Shown here piece after piece: positions 60,929 through 64,000 of a stretch of DNA of 64,000 bases; position 1 is the stretch's first letter, and every line of letters begins with the position of its first letter. Origin of the DNA: DATAXP01 sp036272935. Lineage in GTDB: Bacteria > Planctomycetota > Planctomycetia > Pirellulales > PNKZ01. The DNA lies in NCBI GenBank assembly GCA_036272935.1, contig DATAXP010000083.1, positions 1 to 64,000 on the forward strand, read 5' to 3'. The translations under genes and the position numbers were made by a program. Below the pieces are notes generated by a model, which worked only from the letters and a program-made list of their open reading frames with translations, searched no databases and was not told the DNA's origin.

Positions 60929-62641
60929 TTAAAGACGTGGCGGAGGCGTGACTTCCGGCGAGCGACCGGCAGGCGCAGGCAGCAGCGCTTCGTCGAGCGA
61001 CTCGACCGCGCAAGCCGCTGGCGGGTCGATGCCAAGCAGCTTAGCCAGGGTCGGCGCGATGGCGGCAGGCGTTGCCTCGGTGGAGTAGCGCCCCCGGCGG
61101 ATACCGTAGCCCCACAGCAGCAACGGCACATGCGAGTCGTATTGCCAGGGACTGCCGTGCGTGGCCGGGGTCTTGCCCAGAATCTGATACGGGGCCAGGC
61201 AAAACAACACGTCGCCGCTGCGCCGGGCGTGGAAGGTGCGCTGAAACTGTCGGGCGAGCCCCGCCGTGGCCAGGCGTTGTTCCAACTCATCGCGCGTGAA
61301 GGCCGCGGCGATTAGCGGCTCGCGCAGCAGCAGGTCGCGCACGGCACATTGCCAGGCGAAGTGCGCCCCCTCGGTGTGTTCGTCGAGCTGGCGATTCAAG
61401 TACACGTTGCCGTCGTCGAACTCGCGGATGTACTTCTGCTTCTCGTCCAACTCGCCGAACTCGGCGACCAGCGCCGCCTCGATCTTTTGTTCCAGCTCCT
61501 TGAGCTTCACCTGGTCGCGTCCCGCCGGAAGTTTGCGCTCGGCGGCGAACTCGGGAATCGGGGCCACGCCGTGATCGGAGCTCAGCGCCATCACCCACGG
61601 GGCACCGTTCAGATGCCGCTCGATGAACGCCGCGAACTCGCCGAGCTGCAAATCGGTGCGATAGGTGATGTCCTGTACCTCGAGGCTGTGCGGCCCGAAC
61701 ATGTGACCGACGTAATCGTTGCTCGACAAGTTGACGGCCAGGATGTCGGTCGCGCCGCGCCGGCCAAGTTGCTCAGATTCGACCAGCACGCGCGCGGCGG
61801 CCAGCGTGTAGTCGTTGCCGAACGGCGAAGTCGTCATCGCGGTGAAATACAGCTTCTCGCTGGCCGCGGGCATCGTGTGCGGGAACGCGCGCCCCGAGCC
61901 GGGAAGCGAACCTTCAAACTTCGCATCGTCTGGGTAATACAGCGTGTAGCGATCGGCAGGATGCAGCAGCGACCACGTTTGGCCGGCGTATTGTTCGCCG
62001 GCTCGCGATTCGTTCATCGACCGCAGGTAGCCCGGCAGATCGTTGCGGTAATAGGTGCTGGTGACCCACTGGCCGCCGTCGAGCCAATAGACACCGTCGG
62101 CGGCGTGCCCCGCCATCAGGATGCCGGCACGGTCCTTGAGCGCGATGGCAAACACCCGTGATTCGGGACGCGCCAGCTTCAACACGTCGCCCAAGGTGCT
62201 GACCAGCAGATTCTTGGGACTTTTGCCGCCATCTTTCCCTGCCGCACCGACAATCTGCACATCGGGATCATCGACGCAGTACATGCGTCCGGGCTTCGAG
62301 CCTTTGGCCTCGGGATCGAACCAATCGTTGTCGATGATGCCGTTGCGATCGGGAAACGTGCCCGAGAGGAACACGCTGTGCCCGGGGCCGGTCTTGGTCA
62401 GCGCGTGTCCGTGATGGCAGTTGGTGAAGTTCGCGCCGTCATCGCACAATCGCAGGAACGCTCCCGACGGACTGAAGCCGGGACGCATGCGCTGGAGGTA
62501 CTCGTACGGAAACTGGTCGATGCTCAGCATCACGATCAGCTTGGGCGGCTCGGCCGCCGAGGCGCACCCGAACGGTCTCATCTCCGACAGCAATGCAATC
62601 GCCACAACGACAGCAGCATAGCGCAACACGATCGACCTCAC
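60929..62641 (-). CDS. PafA-like exported alkaline phosphatase/phosphodiesterase
   Basis: A 570-residue secreted enzyme of the alkaline phosphatase superfamily. A GTG start gives a signal peptide (LRYAAVVVAIALLSEMRPF). The first metal Asp is in VMLSIDQFPYEYLQR near residue 41. The Thr nucleophile is in ALTKTGPGHSVFLSGTFP near 84, followed by GIIDNDWFD. More metal ligands lie in NLSSNDYVGHMFGP near 305, ALSSDHGVAP near 355 and THGSPWQYDSHVP near 500. These fit PafA/NPP-type phosphomonoesterases or nucleotide phosphodiesterases. No strong ribosome-binding site; a start further on is possible. Confidence 0.9.
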   Translation of the reverse strand: MRSIVLRYAAVVVAIALLSEMRPFGCASAAEPPKLIVMLSIDQFPYEYLQRMRPGFSPSGAFLRLCDDGANFTNCHHGHALTKTGPGHSVFLSGTFPDRNGIIDNDWFDPEAKGSKPGRMYCVDDPDVQIVGAAGKDGGKSPKNLLVSTLGDVLKLARPESRVFAIALKDRAGILMAGHAADGVYWLDGGQWVTSTYYRNDLPGYLRSMNESRAGEQYAGQTWSLLHPADRYTLYYPDDAKFEGSLPGSGRAFPHTMPAASEKLYFTAMTTSPFGNDYTLAAARVLVESEQLGRRGATDILAVNLSSNDYVGHMFGPHSLEVQDITYRTDLQLGEFAAFIERHLNGAPWVMALSSDHGVAPIPEFAAERKLPAGRDQVKLKELEQKIEAALVAEFGELDEKQKYIREFDDGNVYLNRQLDEHTEGAHFAWQCAVRDLLLREPLIAAAFTRDELEQRLATAGLARQFQRTFHARRSGDVLFCLAPYQILGKTPATHGSPWQYDSHVPLLLWGYGIRRGRYSTEATPAAIAPTLAKLLGIDPPAACAVESLDEALLPAPAGRSPEVTPPPRL

Positions 62642-62936
62642 GGACGCTTGGAAGGAATCAACCCGGGATCAGCGGCTCGCACGAGCAAGGGGCTATTATC
62701 GCTCGCAATTCGACCGCCGCCAGGGCCGGCAAGCCGATGGCGCAGTGCCGGGGCTTTGGGAGCTTGAGGTTGGCCGTGTCGCGTGCAGCGAAAGTTATGG
62801 ATTTACGCGTGCGGCATGGTCGATCCTGCGAAGGAATGCCGATCGTCGCGGTTGTAGCGCAACTACGCGCCGCCGCCGTGTGATGCGTGCTGCGGGACTG
62901 CGTTTCGAGCCATTGTTTGAAACAGGCCGCGATTTC

Positions 62937-64000
62937 ATGCGTTGGCAGTTGATTCGATCGATCAGCCTAGGCTTGGCGGTACTGGCTGCGAGCCCGCTGG
63001 TCGTGCGCGCGCAGGTACCACCGCCACCGCTGGCCGCGAACTACGACGAAGTCGCGGCGCTGCCGCCGTTGCAACTCCCCAATGCGCCGCCAGGCAGCTC
63101 GGGCTGGGGAATGGACAACCTCGGCCCCGACGCAACGCCGCTGCCAACCGTCGACAACTCGTTGCTCAATCCCGGTCCGGTTCCCGCCGAGGAGCCGGTT
63201 GGCGATGTCACGCCAAGGCTATGGATGCCGGGACGTTACCTGGGCCGCGGCGTCGAGTACACCGGCCAACTCTGCGGCGTGCCCGACGATTGGTGCCCGC
63301 CGCGCAACGATCCTTCGCCGCGGATCAACATCTCGGCCTATCAAGGCTTCGAACAGTTTCGTGGCATCCCCGACGGCGCGATTGCCGAAAAGGGCATCGT
63401 GCAGGGGATCAACACGGCGACCGCCGTGCCGTGGCTCGATCAATTCGGCATCGGCTTCCAGGCTGGCGCGACCTACGGCGCCTACAACCTGAGCGGCAGC
63501 CCGAATCGCGAAATTCCCACCGCCGACGTTTCGCAGCAGACGTTCGTGACCACCGGGTTCTTCCGTCGCGCCACGATCAACTGCCCGCTCAGCGCCGGCA
63601 TCGTGTACGACTGGATGATCACCGACCACTTGGGAACACTGTCGCAGTCGCCAACGTTGGGACAAGGGCGCGTGCAAATCGCCTACGCCTTCACGGCGCG
63701 CAACGAGTTCGGCATTAACGCCAGCTTCGATACGCGCGAGCACTACACCGGTTACACAACCAGCGGCCCCGTCGGCTTCCGGCCCGTGAGCCAAGGCAAT
63801 TTCTTCTGGCGTCATAAGTTTTGGTGGCGCAACGCCGAAGGGCGGTTGTGGGGCGGTCCGACCGACGCCATTCGCGAGAACGGTCAGAACAGCGAAGGCA
63901 AGATCGTCATGGGTGTATCGTTCTATGTGCCGATCACCGATCGCGTGGCGTTCAACTTCCAGGGCATCAGTTGGGACACCGACGACGCCGGCGCGTCGCA
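62937..64000 (+). CDS. exported beta-rich protein, possibly outer-membrane (cut by window edge)
   Basis: The first 354 codons of a protein with a signal peptide (MRWQLIRSISLGLAVLAAS, cleaved after about VRAQ). A Pro-rich stretch follows (PPPLAANYDEVAALPPLQ). From about residue 130 aromatic and glycine-rich strands alternate (FGIGFQAGATYGAYNL, FGINASFDTREHYTGY), as in planctomycete outer-membrane-type proteins. ATG 62883 lies in the same frame but would disturb the signal peptide. The function is unknown and the C-terminus lies outside the window. Confidence 0.75.
   Translation, partial: MRWQLIRSISLGLAVLAASPLVVRAQVPPPPLAANYDEVAALPPLQLPNAPPGSSGWGMDNLGPDATPLPTVDNSLLNPGPVPAEEPVGDVTPRLWMPGRYLGRGVEYTGQLCGVPDDWCPPRNDPSPRINISAYQGFEQFRGIPDGAIAEKGIVQGINTATAVPWLDQFGIGFQAGATYGAYNLSGSPNREIPTADVSQQTFVTTGFFRRATINCPLSAGIVYDWMITDHLGTLSQSPTLGQGRVQIAYAFTARNEFGINASFDTREHYTGYTTSGPVGFRPVSQGNFFWRHKFWWRNAEGRLWGGPTDAIRENGQNSEGKIVMGVSFYVPITDRVAFNFQGISWDTDDAGAS

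Noticed and set aside
1..64000. tRNA, rRNA, transposase, integrase or phage genes
   Set aside because: None was seen on reading both strands. A tRNA search program could still find a short gene that was missed.

Overview
The window is a gene-dense, GC-rich stretch of a Planctomycetota chromosome, probably from a Pirellulales-like lineage. This is inferred from gene families typical of that phylum: DUF1552/DUF1592 protein pairs, PVC-type haem-binding dehydrogenases with HEAT repeats, secreted sulfatases, SGNH sialate O-acetylesterases, TAT-exported Gfo/Idh/MocA oxidoreductases, and a planctomycete J-like N-terminal module. Palindromic intergenic repeats are abundant. No rRNA, tRNA, CRISPR array, transposase or phage gene was seen.

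Layout: (1) 1-6818 is a heavy-metal efflux locus: a CusA/CzcA pump (cut by the window edge), a CusB-like adaptor with two WCxAHGVP metal-binding motifs, a small exported Cys/His-rich protein, a divergent TolC-like channel and a convergent lipoprotein adaptor. (2) 7005-12557 holds a UbiD-family protein whose active-site motifs are all substituted, a DUF3592 membrane protein, a thioredoxin, an N-formylglutamate amidohydrolase-like protein, truB and a desaturase of the sphingolipid delta-4 type. (3) 12754-19645 carries ftsK, a repeat-filled intergenic region with a broken DUF559 gene, and a GntR/ABC-transporter operon with a clear promoter and operator. (4) 20362-20826 encodes a protein in which about 38% of residues are Cys or Met, followed by a strong terminator. 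(5) 20950-24765: xylose isomerase, a saccharopine dehydrogenase-like reductase and a Gfo/Idh/MocA oxidoreductase. (6) 24913-39728: planctomycete catabolic and secreted genes (haem-binding dehydrogenase, sulfatase, oxidoreductase, STAS-like protein, esterase, DUF1552/DUF1592 pair, ThuA, POT and MFS transporters). (7) 39881-43748 is a trio resembling part of an exosortase-type exopolysaccharide locus, with a kinase-like protein lacking a Walker A motif. (8) 43918-46620: sugar isomerase, trpF and DAHP synthase. (9) 46721-54128: a sigma-54 two-component pair, a lipoate/octanoate ligase-like protein, an esterase, a TIGR01777 epimerase and a tandem degenerate GGDEF protein. (10) 54317-64000: sialate O-acetylesterase, a C45-type Ntn hydrolase fused to an M1-like C-terminal region, a J-like membrane protein, a PafA-like phosphodiesterase and the start of an exported protein.

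The observations most worth following are the Cys/Met-rich protein at 20362, the active-site-less UbiD at 7005, the eukaryote-type ceramide desaturase relative at 11559, the kinase-like protein without a P-loop at 39881, and the dense set of unrelated palindromic repeats. One repeat sits inside the exopolysaccharide-like operon, and another supplies the ribosome-binding site of a gene.
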